From assembly GCF_014595975.1 (NCBI RefSeq), contig NZ_JABWGQ010000039.1, positions 1 to 64,000 of the forward strand: 64,000 nt of DNA, written 5' to 3'. The translations under genes and the position numbers were made by a program. The DNA is from Sphingopyxis sp. LK2115. Its GTDB lineage: Bacteria > Pseudomonadota > Alphaproteobacteria > Sphingomonadales > Sphingomonadaceae. The notes under the pieces are model-generated. The model had not been told where the DNA came from. It was given only the letters and a program-made list of their open reading frames with translations, and did no database searches. Within the stretch, counting starts at the first letter, position 1; every line of letters starts with the position of its first letter. Below, one piece after another: positions 35,302 to 45,850 of this stretch.

Positions 35302-36566
35302 AGCGCGCGCCCCCTGTCGAGCATCCAGCGCCTCTTTTCGAGGAGGCGGTCGGCGCGGCGGTCGATTTCGCGCGCGGCGGCATCGACGCCAAACTCGCCG
35401 CGCACCATGCGTTCGGCGACCACCTGCATTTCGGTGACGATGCGCTCCCATTCGGGCACTTTGGGCAGCGCGGTCGCGCGGTCGAGCTGCGTGGCGAAGG
35501 GGGCGACGATGGGGTCGCTTGCAAGCCCCGCCGCGCGCCAAACCGAACGCCGCGCCGGAAGATTGCCGGTCAGCCGGTGAAGTTCAAGCTGGGCGTTCGG
35601 CGCAAGCAGGCGCGCGACGATATCCCACGCGGCGGTGCTGTCCGCGTGATTGGCGAAAACGACCAGGCTCGACCCGCCGGGCGCGGCCGAACCAATGCCG
35701 CCGGGGCCGGGGTTGGGGGCCGTGCCCCATTTGCCCTGCATATCGGGCGCAAGGCGGCTTTTCATGTCGCCGATCGTCCACGGGCCCGACGTAAAGATGC
35801 TGAAATAGCCCTTCGCAAACTCGTTCCAGATGTTCGAAATCTGTGCTGCCGTGGCGAGGGGCGCGAGTTTTTCGTCGAACAGCGATTTGTAGAAGGCGAG
35901 CGCAGCCTTGAACTCGGGGTCCGAAAAGGCGCCGCGCGCGTCCTTGTCGCGCAGCAGCCGCGCGCCCGCCGACAGCGCGATGGTCAGCAGCTGCTCGAAC
36001 TCGTTGAGCGGCAGCAGCACCGCGTAATTGCCGGGACCGGCAAGTGCCTTGACGCGGTGCAGCGCCTGCTTCCATTCGGCCCATGCGAGCGGCGGCGCAG
36101 CATAGCCCGCGCGCGCGAACATGTCCTTGCGATAAAATTGCAGTCGCGTGTCGACATACCAGGGCACGGCCCAGGCGGTCCCCGCGATCCGATTGGTTTC
36201 GACGACCGCGGCGAACTGATCGTCGAGCAGCGCGGCGGCCGGGGCGGGCAGGGGGACGATCGCGCCGATAGCCGCCATTTCGGCGATCCAGCTGTTGCCG
36301 ACCTGGCCGATTGCGGGCAGTGATCCGCCCGCGAATCCGGTGAGCAATTTTTCGTGCGCCGCGCTCCACGGCAGCGGCTGCACCTCGACCCGCGGGAGGC
36401 TCGCCGGAAGTGCAAGCCTGTCGAGGAGGACAGGCAGAATCGTCCCCTCATTGCCCATCGCCCAGATGGTCAGCGCATCAGCGCGCCGTGCGCCGCAGCC
36501 GCCGAGCATCGGCAGCAGCGGCAGCGCGGCGAGCGCGCCCGTCATCTGGCGTCGTGCTAATCGCAT
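35298..36566 (-). CDS. Sugar ABC transporter substrate-binding lipoprotein
   Basis: 422-residue family 1 extracellular solute-binding protein. The N-terminus MRLARRQMTGALAALPLLP leads to the lipobox MLGGC. Binding-protein features include LLTGFAGGSLPAIGQVGNSWIAEM, AVPWYVDTRLQFYRKDMFARAGY and FTSGPWTIGDM. I chose the ATG at 36566 since it begins the lipoprotein signal; an earlier codon at 36599 would overlap the LacI gene by 17 bases. It feeds the two permeases encoded immediately downstream. Confidence 0.88.
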   Translation of the reverse strand: MRLARRQMTGALAALPLLPMLGGCGARRADALTIWAMGNEGTILPVLLDRLALPASLPRVEVQPLPWSAAHEKLLTGFAGGSLPAIGQVGNSWIAEMAAIGAIVPLPAPAAALLDDQFAAVVETNRIAGTAWAVPWYVDTRLQFYRKDMFARAGYAAPPLAWAEWKQALHRVKALAGPGNYAVLLPLNEFEQLLTIALSAGARLLRDKDARGAFSDPEFKAALAFYKSLFDEKLAPLATAAQISNIWNEFAKGYFSIFTSGPWTIGDMKSRLAPDMQGKWGTAPNPGPGGIGSAAPGGSSLVVFANHADSTAAWDIVARLLAPNAQLELHRLTGNLPARRSVWRAAGLASDPIVAPFATQLDRATALPKVPEWERIVTEMQVVAERMVRGEFGVDAAAREIDRRADRLLEKRRWMLDRGRAL

Positions 36567-36582
36567 GAGGCGCCCGTGCGGA

Positions 36583-37611
36583 TCACGGCTGCCCGCCACC
36601 CGCCACGCCGTCGGCGATCGGGCCGCCGGTCGTCCCCCGCACGATCAGTTCCGGCGTCAGGATCGTCGCATTCGCCGCGCCCAGCGTTTCACCGCGCAAC
36701 ATGCGCAGCAGCATCATCATCGCGGTCGATCCCAGCCGGTCGATATGCACCTGCATCGTCGAGAGCGACGGGTTGAGATGGCGCGCGAGCGGAATATCGT
36801 CGAATCCCGCGACCATGATGTCGCCCGGCACCGATTTGCCCGCTTCGGCGAGGGCCGCGATCAGCCCGACCGCCATCTGGTCGTTGGCGGCGAACACCGC
36901 GTCGGCGGGCAACTGGCCCTGCACCAGCAGCCGCGCCGCCTGGGCGCCGCTTTCCTCGGAAAAATCGCCCGGCAGGATGGCGGGCGTGCGAACACCGCCG
37001 ATTTTCGCCATGGCATCGGTGAAACCGCGCTGACGGTCGCGCGCGTCGCGATTATGCTTGGGACCGGCGATATGGACGACCTGCTTCGCGCCGCGCGCCA
37101 ACAGCGCCTCGGTCATCCGATAGGCGCCCTGATAATTGTCGACGGCGACAAAGGGCAGGTCAAGCGGCCCGGCGTCATAGTTGAGCAGCACCGTCGGCAG
37201 CGCGGGGTCGAGATAGTCGGCGAGCAATTCGGGCTTGAGGTCGGGGGGCATCACGAGCAGCCCGTCGACGCGCCCGCGCATCGCCGCGATCGCGGCGGCG
37301 GTTTCGTGCGTGCTGCCGTGCATGTTGCCGAGCAGCAGGTGCATCCCCGATTCATGCGCGACGAGGTCGATGCCGCGGATGATTTCGGAGAAGAATTCGC
37401 CGAACAGGTCGGGCAGGATGACGCCGACGGTGTCGGTTTTGCGCCGCGTGAGGCTGCGCGCGCCGCTGTGCGGAACAAAGTTGAGCTTTTTGACCGCTGC
37501 CATCACCGCCGCGCGCGTCGGCGCGGTGACATTGCCGAGCCCGTTGATGGCGCGCGATGCCGTCGCGACCGAGACCCCGGCTTCGCGGGCGACGTCTCTT
37601 AAAGTGGCCAT
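36583..37611 (-). CDS. LacI-family transcriptional regulator of the glycan locus
   Basis: 342-residue LacI/GalR regulator. The helix-turn-helix and hinge occupy residues 1-57 (ATLRDVAREAGVSVATASRAINGLGNVTAPTR), followed by a ribose-binding-protein-like sensor domain with VGVILPDLFGEFFSEIIRGI and AVFAANDQMAVGLIAALAEAG. It is the first gene of the ABC-hydrolase operon. A perfect 12-base palindrome (37701-37712) lies in its promoter and recurs at two other control regions of the locus, which makes autoregulation and a local regulon very likely. The inducer is probably a gluco-oligosaccharide. Confidence 0.92.
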   Translation of the reverse strand: MATLRDVAREAGVSVATASRAINGLGNVTAPTRAAVMAAVKKLNFVPHSGARSLTRRKTDTVGVILPDLFGEFFSEIIRGIDLVAHESGMHLLLGNMHGSTHETAAAIAAMRGRVDGLLVMPPDLKPELLADYLDPALPTVLLNYDAGPLDLPFVAVDNYQGAYRMTEALLARGAKQVVHIAGPKHNRDARDRQRGFTDAMAKIGGVRTPAILPGDFSEESGAQAARLLVQGQLPADAVFAANDQMAVGLIAALAEAGKSVPGDIMVAGFDDIPLARHLNPSLSTMQVHIDRLGSTAMMMLLRMLRGETLGAANATILTPELIVRGTTGGPIADGVAGGGQP

Positions 37612-37692
37612 GCTGTGACCCCCCATTCGCTTGCCTTGCGCCACGCAGCGCCTGCGACTCGCGGGCGCCGCCCCGCGCGCATGACGGAAAGC

Positions 37693-37721
37693 TGTAAAGA
37701 GTAACCGGTTACAACGTCCAA
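37693..37721 (-). promoter_or_regulatory. Promoter of the lacI-glycan operon with embedded operator (site 2)
   Basis: On the minus strand a TTGGAC -35 hexamer (37716-37721) and a TTTACA -10 hexamer (37693-37698) are separated by exactly 17 bases. The spacer contains the perfect palindrome GTAACCGGTTAC at 37701-37712, so a bound repressor would block RNA polymerase directly. This is the best operator copy in the window and lies about 90 bases upstream of the lacI start. Confidence 0.78.
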
Positions 37722-37723
37722 GA

Positions 37724-38812
37724 TCAAGGCCGTTCCCCCCGCGTTTCGATGGCCGCGCCCGACGGATCGAAAAGGTGGAGATGTTCGGTCGGCAGACGCA
37801 CCGGAGCGCTCGAACCTTCGCGGAGGCTGCCGTCGTCGCGAAGCTGGCACGCGATGGGACCGCCGCCCGCCGCGCTTTGTAAATGCACCGTCGCAAGGCC
37901 GCCGAGACGCTCGATGAAATCGATCGTGAACGCCAGCGCGTCGGGAGCGTCGCCGATCCGGACATGTTCGGGCCGAATGCCGACCGACAGCGACGTCCCC
38001 GCTGCCAGCGGCGCCGCAAGCGCGGGAAGGGCGAGGCGGCGTCCGTCGGCGAGCGCGGCGCGCCCGTCGTCCGCCATCGTCGCGGGCAGGATGTTCATCC
38101 GCGGCGTCCCCAGAAACTGGGCGACGAAGATATTGGCCGGGCGCTCGTAAAGCATCCGCGGGCTGCCGATTTGTTCGATCCGCCCGTCGCGCAGCACGAC
38201 GATGCGGTCGGCCAGCGTCATCGCCTCGACCTGGTCGTGGGTGACGTATAGCGTCGTCGTGCCGAGCTGGCGATGCAGCCTGGCGAATTCGTAGCGCATC
38301 CGCACGCGCAGGTCGGCGTCAAGGTTCGAAAGCGGCTCGTCGAACAGGAAAATCTGCGGCTGGCGGACGATCGCGCGGCCGATCGCGACGCGCTGCCGCT
38401 GCCCGCCCGACAGGGCCGCGGGCTTGCGGTCGAGCAATGCTTCGATATTCAGGATTTGCGCGGCGCGCTGCACCTGCTGTGCGATTTCGGCCTTGTCGAC
38501 TTTTGCGATCCGCAGCCCGAAAGCCATATTTTCGCGGACGCTGAGGTGCGGATAGAGCGCATAGGATTGAAACACCATCGCGATGCCGCGCTCTGACGGG
38601 GCAAGGCGGGTCACGTCGCGATCGCCGATAATGATCCGCCCGCCGTCAAGCTCCTCGAGCCCCGCGACCGCGCGCAACAGCGTCGACTTGCCGCATCCCG
38701 ACGGGCCAACGATCACCGTGAACTCGCCGTCGGCGACCGCGATCGACACGCCCTTCAGCACCTCGATGGAACCGAAGCACTTGCGTGCGGTTTCGATCGT
38801 CAGTCCCGCCAT
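37724..38812 (-). CDS. Sugar ABC transporter ATPase (MalK/UgpC type)
   Basis: 362-residue ATPase of the carbohydrate-uptake-1 family. Walker A GPSGCGKST (about 38-46), Q-loop MVFQSYALYPHLSV, signature ALSGGQRQRVAIGRA, Walker B FLFDEPLSNLDADLR and switch His in YVTHDQVEAMTLADRI, followed by the extra C-terminal regulatory OB-fold domain of MalK-like proteins (about 240-362). It most likely powers the permease pair encoded at 33593-35301. It shares a transcript with the MFS porter upstream (26-base gap) rather than with the permeases, from which it is separated by the LacI promoter. Confidence 0.92.
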   Translation of the reverse strand: MAGLTIETARKCFGSIEVLKGVSIAVADGEFTVIVGPSGCGKSTLLRAVAGLEELDGGRIIIGDRDVTRLAPSERGIAMVFQSYALYPHLSVRENMAFGLRIAKVDKAEIAQQVQRAAQILNIEALLDRKPAALSGGQRQRVAIGRAIVRQPQIFLFDEPLSNLDADLRVRMRYEFARLHRQLGTTTLYVTHDQVEAMTLADRIVVLRDGRIEQIGSPRMLYERPANIFVAQFLGTPRMNILPATMADDGRAALADGRRLALPALAAPLAAGTSLSVGIRPEHVRIGDAPDALAFTIDFIERLGGLATVHLQSAAGGGPIACQLRDDGSLREGSSAPVRLPTEHLHLFDPSGAAIETRGERP

Positions 38813-38838
38813 GCCGCCGCCCCTGCCCGCGTCGCCGT

Positions 38839-40209
38839 TCAGTGGACTGTCGCGCCGGCGCTTGCCTGGCGCGGGGGTGTTCGCGCCGCGGCGAGTGCGA
38901 AGACGCAGAGTGCGGCATAGCATATCGCGGGCAGCAGGACTGCCGTGCCATAATCGGTCGCTTCCGACAGATTCCCGACGAGCCAGGGGACGATCGCACC
39001 GCCGATGATCGCGGTGCAGAGCAGCCCCGATGTCGCCTCGGCGCGCGCGGTCGATCGTTCCAGCGTCAGCGAGAAGATCACCGGGAACATCACCGAGTTG
39101 AACAGGCCGATCCCCAGCGCGACAAAACCCGCGCCGACCCCGCCGACGAGCACGACATAAAGGCACATAAGGAACGCCGCGGCGGTAAAGACAAGCAGCA
39201 GCTTTGCCGCCGACACGCGCGCGAGCAACAGCGATCCGATCGCGCGCCCGACCATCGCGCCGCCCCAATAGAAGGCGACCGCCTTGCCAGCTTCCTGCAA
39301 CGATACGCCGGGCACGCCGTCGCTGCCCATTGCAAAGCCGAGCAGCGGCACGCCAAAGGCCGCGTCGGACTGGCCCCAGATCGCGTCGCTGTTGAGGAAC
39401 CATGCCATCTGCGTGCCGATCGCGACCTCGGCGCCGACATAGAGGAAGATCGCGAGCGCGCCAAGACAGGCCCAGCGCGACGCGAAGGCCTCGCCGACCA
39501 GTTCGCCCATGCCCGCGCGCGCGCCGACGGGGGCAGGCGGGACGGCGGCATCGACGATCCGGCGGCTGACCCAGAAAAATATGAGGAGCGCGAGGATCAG
39601 CCCGCAGATCCAGAAATAGGCGCTGTCGATGCCCGCGAGCGCCTGCGTGCGCGCGGCGTCGGTCACGACGCTGCCGTCCTTTACCTCGACGCCTTCGAGG
39701 AACAGGTGCGCGCCGACCAGCGGCCCCAGGAAGGTGCCGAAGCTGTTGAAGGTCTGGCTGAAGGTGAGGCGGAAATGGCTGCGCCGCGGATCGCCGAGCG
39801 CGGTTGCGAGCGGGTTCGCCGCGACCTGAAGGATCGTGATGCCGGCGGCGAGCATGAACAACCCCGCGAGCACGAGCGGATAGACGGCGAGGTTTGCGGC
39901 GGCAAGCATCACGAGGCAGCCCGCAACCATCGTCGCCAGCGCGGTCAGGATCGAGGGCACCGAATGGAAGCGCGCGATCAGCGCGGCCGCTGGAAAGGAC
40001 ATCACGCCATAGGCAATGAAAAAGGCAAAGGCCGACAGTTGCGCTTCGGCATCGCTGAGCGTGAAGATGCCCTTCACCGCCGCGACGAGCGGGTCGATCA
40101 GCGAGGTGATGAAGCCCCAGGCAAAGAAGAGGACGGTCACCGCCGCAAAGGCCGCCATCGCGGTCGATCGCCCGCCGGGCCGGGCGGGCGCCTGGTTCGG
40201 AACGTCCAT
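38839..40209 (-). CDS. MFS sugar porter of the fucose/glucose-H+ symporter family
   Basis: 456-residue major facilitator protein with about twelve membrane helices. FHS-family features are FFAWGFITSLIDPLV in helix 1, FFIAYGVMSFPAAALI, and ITILQVAANPLATALGDP near helix 4. FHS porters move glucose, galactose, fucose or N-acetylglucosamine with protons. The ATG at 40209 with GAAGAGGAT upstream is preferred over an in-frame TTG at 40230. A palindrome identical in its AACCGGTT core to the lacI operator lies about 60 bases upstream, so it is probably in the same regulon and imports the monosaccharide end product. Confidence 0.88.
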   Translation of the reverse strand: MDVPNQAPARPGGRSTAMAAFAAVTVLFFAWGFITSLIDPLVAAVKGIFTLSDAEAQLSAFAFFIAYGVMSFPAAALIARFHSVPSILTALATMVAGCLVMLAAANLAVYPLVLAGLFMLAAGITILQVAANPLATALGDPRRSHFRLTFSQTFNSFGTFLGPLVGAHLFLEGVEVKDGSVVTDAARTQALAGIDSAYFWICGLILALLIFFWVSRRIVDAAVPPAPVGARAGMGELVGEAFASRWACLGALAIFLYVGAEVAIGTQMAWFLNSDAIWGQSDAAFGVPLLGFAMGSDGVPGVSLQEAGKAVAFYWGGAMVGRAIGSLLLARVSAAKLLLVFTAAAFLMCLYVVLVGGVGAGFVALGIGLFNSVMFPVIFSLTLERSTARAEATSGLLCTAIIGGAIVPWLVGNLSEATDYGTAVLLPAICYAALCVFALAAARTPPRQASAGATVH

Positions 40210-40253
40210 GCAGATATCCTCTTCACCCAAACTATGTTATGACATGGGTCTAA

Positions 40254-41930
<1,677 letters not shown>

Positions 41931-42022
41931 AGCGTTGCGCCGGGCAGTCAGCCTCCGTCGCGCCCTCGCCTTCGGGGGAGGACAGCGAGACGTGCGCACT
42001 TGTTCGCCAGCCCCCGCGCCAA

Positions 42023-42043
42023 CCCCGCCCCTGAAGGGGAGGG
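42023..42043. repeat. Short GC palindrome, CCCCTCCC family, copy 1
   Basis: CCCCTGAAGGGG core (42028-42039) within CCCCGCCCCTGAAGGGGAGGG, between guaB and the methyltransferase gene. It resembles the elements at 53000-53020 and 62871-62892, all intergenic. Confidence 0.5.
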
Positions 42044-42059
42044 TTTCCCGGATGGCAAC

Positions 42060-43250
42060 ATGACCCCCGCCGCCCGCGTTCAGACCGCCATCGAAATCCT
42101 CGATCGTATCGCGGCCGCCGCGCGCGAGGGCGGGGCGCCCGCCGATGCGATTTTTGCCGAAGCGATGCGCGCGCGCCGCTTTGCGGGGTCAAAGGACCGC
42201 CGCGCGATCCGCGCGCTGGTCTATGACGCGATCCGCGCCGTGCGCTCGGCGCCTGCATCGGGACGCGCCGCGATGCTCGCGCTTGTCGAGGCGCAGCCCG
42301 GTCTTGCTGCGCTGTTCGACGGTTCGACTTATGGTCCCGCTCCCATCGCCGCCGATGAGCCACGCGCCCGGACCGGCGTTGCCGCCGAGGCGCTGATCGA
42401 CCTGTTCGATCCGCTCGTCAGCGAAGCCGAGCAGGGCGCGATGCTGACCCGCGCCCCGCTTGACCTGCGCGCCAACCGGATCAAGGCATCGCGCGACGAT
42501 ATGGCAAGGCTTTTTCCCGAAGGCGCGTCGATCCCTGGTGCCCCCGACGGCTGGCGCCTGCCGCCCGAAACCGCTGCCGCCCAGCATCCCGCCCATGCCG
42601 ATGGCGCGTTCGAGGTGCAGGACGCCGCAAGCCAATATGCGGCGGCGGCGCTGGATGTCGCGCCGGGACAGGCGATCGTCGACCTTTGCGCCGGTGGCGG
42701 CGGCAAGACGCTCGCCATCGCTTCGCTCACCGGCAACGACGCCGATATTCTGGCCTGCGACATCAATCGCGCGCGTCTGCAACAATTGCCGCCGCGCGCC
42801 GAGCGGGCCGGGGCGACGCGGATCGAGACGCGGCTGCTCAATCCGGGGCGGGAAGAAACGATGCTCGCCGACTGGCGCGGACGCGCCGACCGTGTGTTCG
42901 TCGACGCGCCCTGTTCGGGCAGCGGCACCTGGCGGCGCAGCCCCGAACTGCGCTGGCGGCTTACCCCGGCGCGGCTCGAACGCCATCTTGCCGATCAGAA
43001 GAAGCTGATCGACCTTGGCGCCGACCTGGTGGCGCCCGGCGGTAAACTTCTTTATGCTGTCTGCTCGATCATCGCGCGCGAGGGGCGGGCACAGGTGGAT
43101 GAGTTTCTGAACCGGCATCGCGGCTGGACGGCCGACGCCGATTATCTTCCCGACGGCATCGGACGCGCCGCGGGCGCGGGTTTCCTGCTGACTCCAGCGC
43201 AGGATGGATGCGACGGATTTTTTCTCGCGCGGCTGACATCGCCATGTTAG
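42060..43250 (+). CDS. rRNA cytosine-5 methyltransferase (RsmB/NOL1-NOP2-Sun family)
   Basis: 396-residue S-adenosylmethionine-dependent RNA m5C methyltransferase. SAM-binding motif I is VDLCAGGGGKTLAIAS (about 207-222). The two family cysteines are Cys285 in VDAPCSGSGTWRR (motif IV) and Cys335 in YAVCSI (motif VI), which release product and attack C6 of the base. The N-terminal NusB-like region is short, so RsmB assignment is probable but RsmF-type targets remain possible. Start at the ATG at 42060; a longer in-frame reading into the palindrome upstream is unlikely. A TPR gene follows 32 bases later. Confidence 0.88.
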   Translation: MTPAARVQTAIEILDRIAAAAREGGAPADAIFAEAMRARRFAGSKDRRAIRALVYDAIRAVRSAPASGRAAMLALVEAQPGLAALFDGSTYGPAPIAADEPRARTGVAAEALIDLFDPLVSEAEQGAMLTRAPLDLRANRIKASRDDMARLFPEGASIPGAPDGWRLPPETAAAQHPAHADGAFEVQDAASQYAAAALDVAPGQAIVDLCAGGGGKTLAIASLTGNDADILACDINRARLQQLPPRAERAGATRIETRLLNPGREETMLADWRGRADRVFVDAPCSGSGTWRRSPELRWRLTPARLERHLADQKKLIDLGADLVAPGGKLLYAVCSIIAREGRAQVDEFLNRHRGWTADADYLPDGIGRAAGAGFLLTPAQDGCDGFFLARLTSPC

Positions 43251-43282
43251 CATCGCCTGCGTTCAATCGATGGGAGAGAGCG

Positions 43283-43813
43283 ATGCGCATCACTTTGCTG
43301 GCCCTTGGCGCCGGTCTTGTCCTGGCCAGCCTGCCGACCGCCTCCGATGCCCAACGCGCCGACAAGGATATTCTCCCGCGCTCGATCGCGCTCCAGCATG
43401 AGGGGGAGCAGGCACAGCAAGCCGGCGACCTGAATCTTGCCATCGACTATTATGAATCGGCGCTTGCCGCGGACCCGCGCAACCGTTCGGCGATCATCGC
43501 GCTGGCGCAGATCGCGCGCGCGCAGGGCCTGCCGGGAAAAGCGATCGGCCTGTATCGCGAAGCGCTGGTGCTTGAACCCAATGATGTTGTCGCACTGACC
43601 GGGCAGGGCGAAGCGCTCGCCGACAAGGGGGCGCTCGAACTGGCGCGCGAAAAGCTCGCCGAGGTCGAGCGGCTGTGCAAGGGTGATTGCCCGCAGGTCG
43701 CGCAGCTTGAAAAGACCATCGCGTCCAATGTGTCCAAGCGCGTGGTCGCGGCCGAGGCGCTGGTGCCGAAGCCGGTGGTCGCCACGGTGAAGCCCGCCAG
43801 CGGCCAGAATTGA
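43283..43813 (+). CDS. Exported tetratricopeptide-repeat protein
   Basis: 176-residue protein with a signal peptide (MRITLLALGAGLVLASLPTA) and at least two consecutive TPR units: GDLNLAIDYYESALAADPRNRSA... and GLPGKAIGLYREALVLEPND, with a third degenerate unit (GALELAREKLAEVERLC). A Val/Ala/Pro-rich tail follows. TPR proteins serve as periplasmic scaffolds; no specific partner can be named. The ATG at 43283 follows GGGAGAGAG. Two cysteines (LCKGDC) may form a disulfide in the periplasm. Confidence 0.82.
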   Translation: MRITLLALGAGLVLASLPTASDAQRADKDILPRSIALQHEGEQAQQAGDLNLAIDYYESALAADPRNRSAIIALAQIARAQGLPGKAIGLYREALVLEPNDVVALTGQGEALADKGALELAREKLAEVERLCKGDCPQVAQLEKTIASNVSKRVVAAEALVPKPVVATVKPASGQN

Positions 43814-43994
43814 TCGTTTCCCCCGCGAAGGACGGCTGGTCCGGCCTGCAATCGGGAACGGCGGCTGTCGACCGGAACCGGCCATAATCCAAAAGAATGC
43901 CCATCCCTTCAAGGAAGGGGCCTGAACGCCCGCTGCGTCCGCTTCCCACCCCGCAGCAGACGATCCAGCCGCCCCAAGGCAGCGCGGATTTCGG

Positions 43995-44834
43995 TCAGCG
44001 ACCCAGCGTTCGCGCCAGCGCGACCCACTCGCCGACGCCGACCGTTTCGGCGCGGCGCGTGGGATCGATTCCCAGCGCTTCAGCGGCGGCGACAGCACCA
44101 TCAATGCCTTTCAGACTCTGCCGCAGCATCTTGCGGCGCTGGCCAAAGCCTTTTTCGGTCAGCCGCGACAGGATGCGCGGATCGACCCCCGCGGGTTGTT
44201 CGGCCGGAGTCAGCTGGACGATCGCCGACATGACCTTGGGCGGCGGGGTGAAGGCCGAGCGATGCACCTTCATGGCGATCTTTGCATTGGCGCGCCACTG
44301 CGCGAGCACCGCGAGGCGGCCATAGGCGCTCGTGCCGACCGGCGCGACGATGCGTTCGGCGACCTCGAGCTGGAACATCAGCGTCAGCGACCGCCAGCGC
44401 GGCGGCCACGCCGCGGGTTCCAGCCAGCGCGTGAACAGCGCGGTTCCGACATTATAGGGCAGGTTGGCGACGATATGATAGGGCGCGCCGCCGGTCAGCG
44501 CATCGGCATCGACGGTCATCGCATCGTCGGCCATCACGTCGAGCTGCCCCGGAAACGCTGCCGCCAGTTCGCCGAGCAGCGGCAGGCAGCGCGCGTCGCG
44601 CTCGACCGCGATCACCTTTGCGCCGGCGCGCAGCAGCGCGCGCGTCAGCCCGCCGGGACCGGGGCCGACCTCGAACACCGTCGCGCCATCAAGGTCGCCG
44701 GGGATCGCGGCAATGCGATCGAGCAATTGTTCGTCGAACAGGAAGTTCTGGCCCAGCGCCTTGCTCGCCGACAGGCCGTGGGCGCGCACCGTCTCGCGCA
44801 GCGGCGGCAGCGGTGTCTGGGGCCGGACCGTCAC
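43995..44834 (-). CDS. rsmA: 16S rRNA (A1518/A1519-N6) dimethyltransferase
   Basis: 279-residue KsgA-family enzyme that dimethylates two adjacent adenines of helix 45 of 16S rRNA in late 30S assembly. It has the N-terminal [20 protein letters not shown] motif [17 protein letters not shown], the catalytic [10 protein letters not shown] (motif IV) and the C-terminal helical domain [16 protein letters not shown]. The start is GTG at 44834, overlapping pdxA by four bases (GTGA). Operon order surA-pdxA-rsmA is conserved in many proteobacteria. Confidence 0.96.
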   Translation of the reverse strand: MTVRPQTPLPPLRETVRAHGLSASKALGQNFLFDEQLLDRIAAIPGDLDGATVFEVGPGPGGLTRALLRAGAKVIAVERDARCLPLLGELAAAFPGQLDVMADDAMTVDADALTGGAPYHIVANLPYNVGTALFTRWLEPAAWPPRWRSLTLMFQLEVAERIVAPVGTSAYGRLAVLAQWRANAKIAMKVHRSAFTPPPKVMSAIVQLTPAEQPAGVDPRILSRLTEKGFGQRRKMLRQSLKGIDGAVAAAEALGIDPTRRAETVGVGEWVALARTLGR

Positions 44835-45850
44835 TTTGCCGGGGTGCAGCTGCGCTCCCGCGCAGCGGCCATGCGCGCGGCCATCGCGATCGCGGCGATC
44901 GTCGGGCCGGGATCGGCGCGCCCGGTGCCCGCGATATTGAACGCCGTGCCATGGTCTGGCGACGTGCGGATGATCGGCAGCCCCAGCGTCAGATTGACGC
45001 CGTCGTGGAAATGCAGCGCCTTGAACGGCGCAAGCGCCTGGTCGTGATAGGCGCAGAGCAGCGCGTCATAGCGGTTTCGGATGCCCGGCGCGAAGAGCGC
45101 GTCGGCAGCAAGCGGGCCATCGACAATCAGCCCTTCGTCCGCAAGCTGCGCGACGGCGGGCTGCATGATGCGAATCTCCTCTTCGCCCAGCTGGCCGCTC
45201 TCCCCTGCATGGGGGTTCATGCCCGCGAGCGCGATCCGTGGCGCCGCGATGCCGAAGTCGCGGCGCAGCCCGCGCGCGACGATCCGCGCCTTGGCGACGA
45301 TGAGGTCGCTTGTCAGCCGATCGGGCACCTCGGCGAGCGGGATATGCACGGTCAGCGGCACGACGCGCAGCGACGGCCCGGCCAGCATCATCACCGCGTT
45401 GGTCGCGGTGACGCCGCAGCGTTCGGCGATGAACTCGGTCTGGCCGGGGTGTGTATAACCGATGCCGTGCAGCGCATGTTTCGACACCGATCCGGTGACA
45501 AGCGCGGCGCTCGCCTGATTGCGCGTCAGCCCGATGCCCGTTTCAAGCGCGTGCAGTGCACAGGTCGCCCCCGCCGCCGTCGGCGATCCGGGAGTCAGCG
45601 GCCCGCTGTCCTCGAGGTGCCAGACGGGCAGCGCCGTGGCAAAGGTGCGGACGACGTCGGCCATGTCGCCGACGCGTGCGACCGGCCCGTCCCAGACGGC
45701 TTCGACCGCAGCGATGTCGCCGATAGCGACGAAGGGCGGCAGATCATGCTCGCGTCGCGCGACCCAGGCGCGGGCGGTGACTTCGGGGCCGACGCCCGCC
45801 GGGTCGCCCATGGTGACCGCGATCGGGCGCCGAGTGTCATGGGCCTGCAT
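44831..45850 (-). CDS. pdxA: 4-hydroxythreonine-4-phosphate dehydrogenase
   Basis: 339-residue enzyme of vitamin B6 synthesis that oxidises 4-phosphohydroxy-L-threonine with NAD+, yielding 3-amino-2-oxopropyl phosphate after decarboxylation. It shows [13 protein letters not shown] at the N-terminus and the metal-binding histidines in [20 protein letters not shown] and [13 protein letters not shown]. The customary TGPVSK reads TGSVSK here, a minor variation. It overlaps surA by one base (TGATG) and rsmA by four. Confidence 0.95.
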   Translation of the reverse strand: MQAHDTRRPIAVTMGDPAGVGPEVTARAWVARREHDLPPFVAIGDIAAVEAVWDGPVARVGDMADVVRTFATALPVWHLEDSGPLTPGSPTAAGATCALHALETGIGLTRNQASAALVTGSVSKHALHGIGYTHPGQTEFIAERCGVTATNAVMMLAGPSLRVVPLTVHIPLAEVPDRLTSDLIVAKARIVARGLRRDFGIAAPRIALAGMNPHAGESGQLGEEEIRIMQPAVAQLADEGLIVDGPLAADALFAPGIRNRYDALLCAYHDQALAPFKALHFHDGVNLTLGLPIIRTSPDHGTAFNIAGTGRADPGPTIAAIAMAARMAAARERSCTPAK

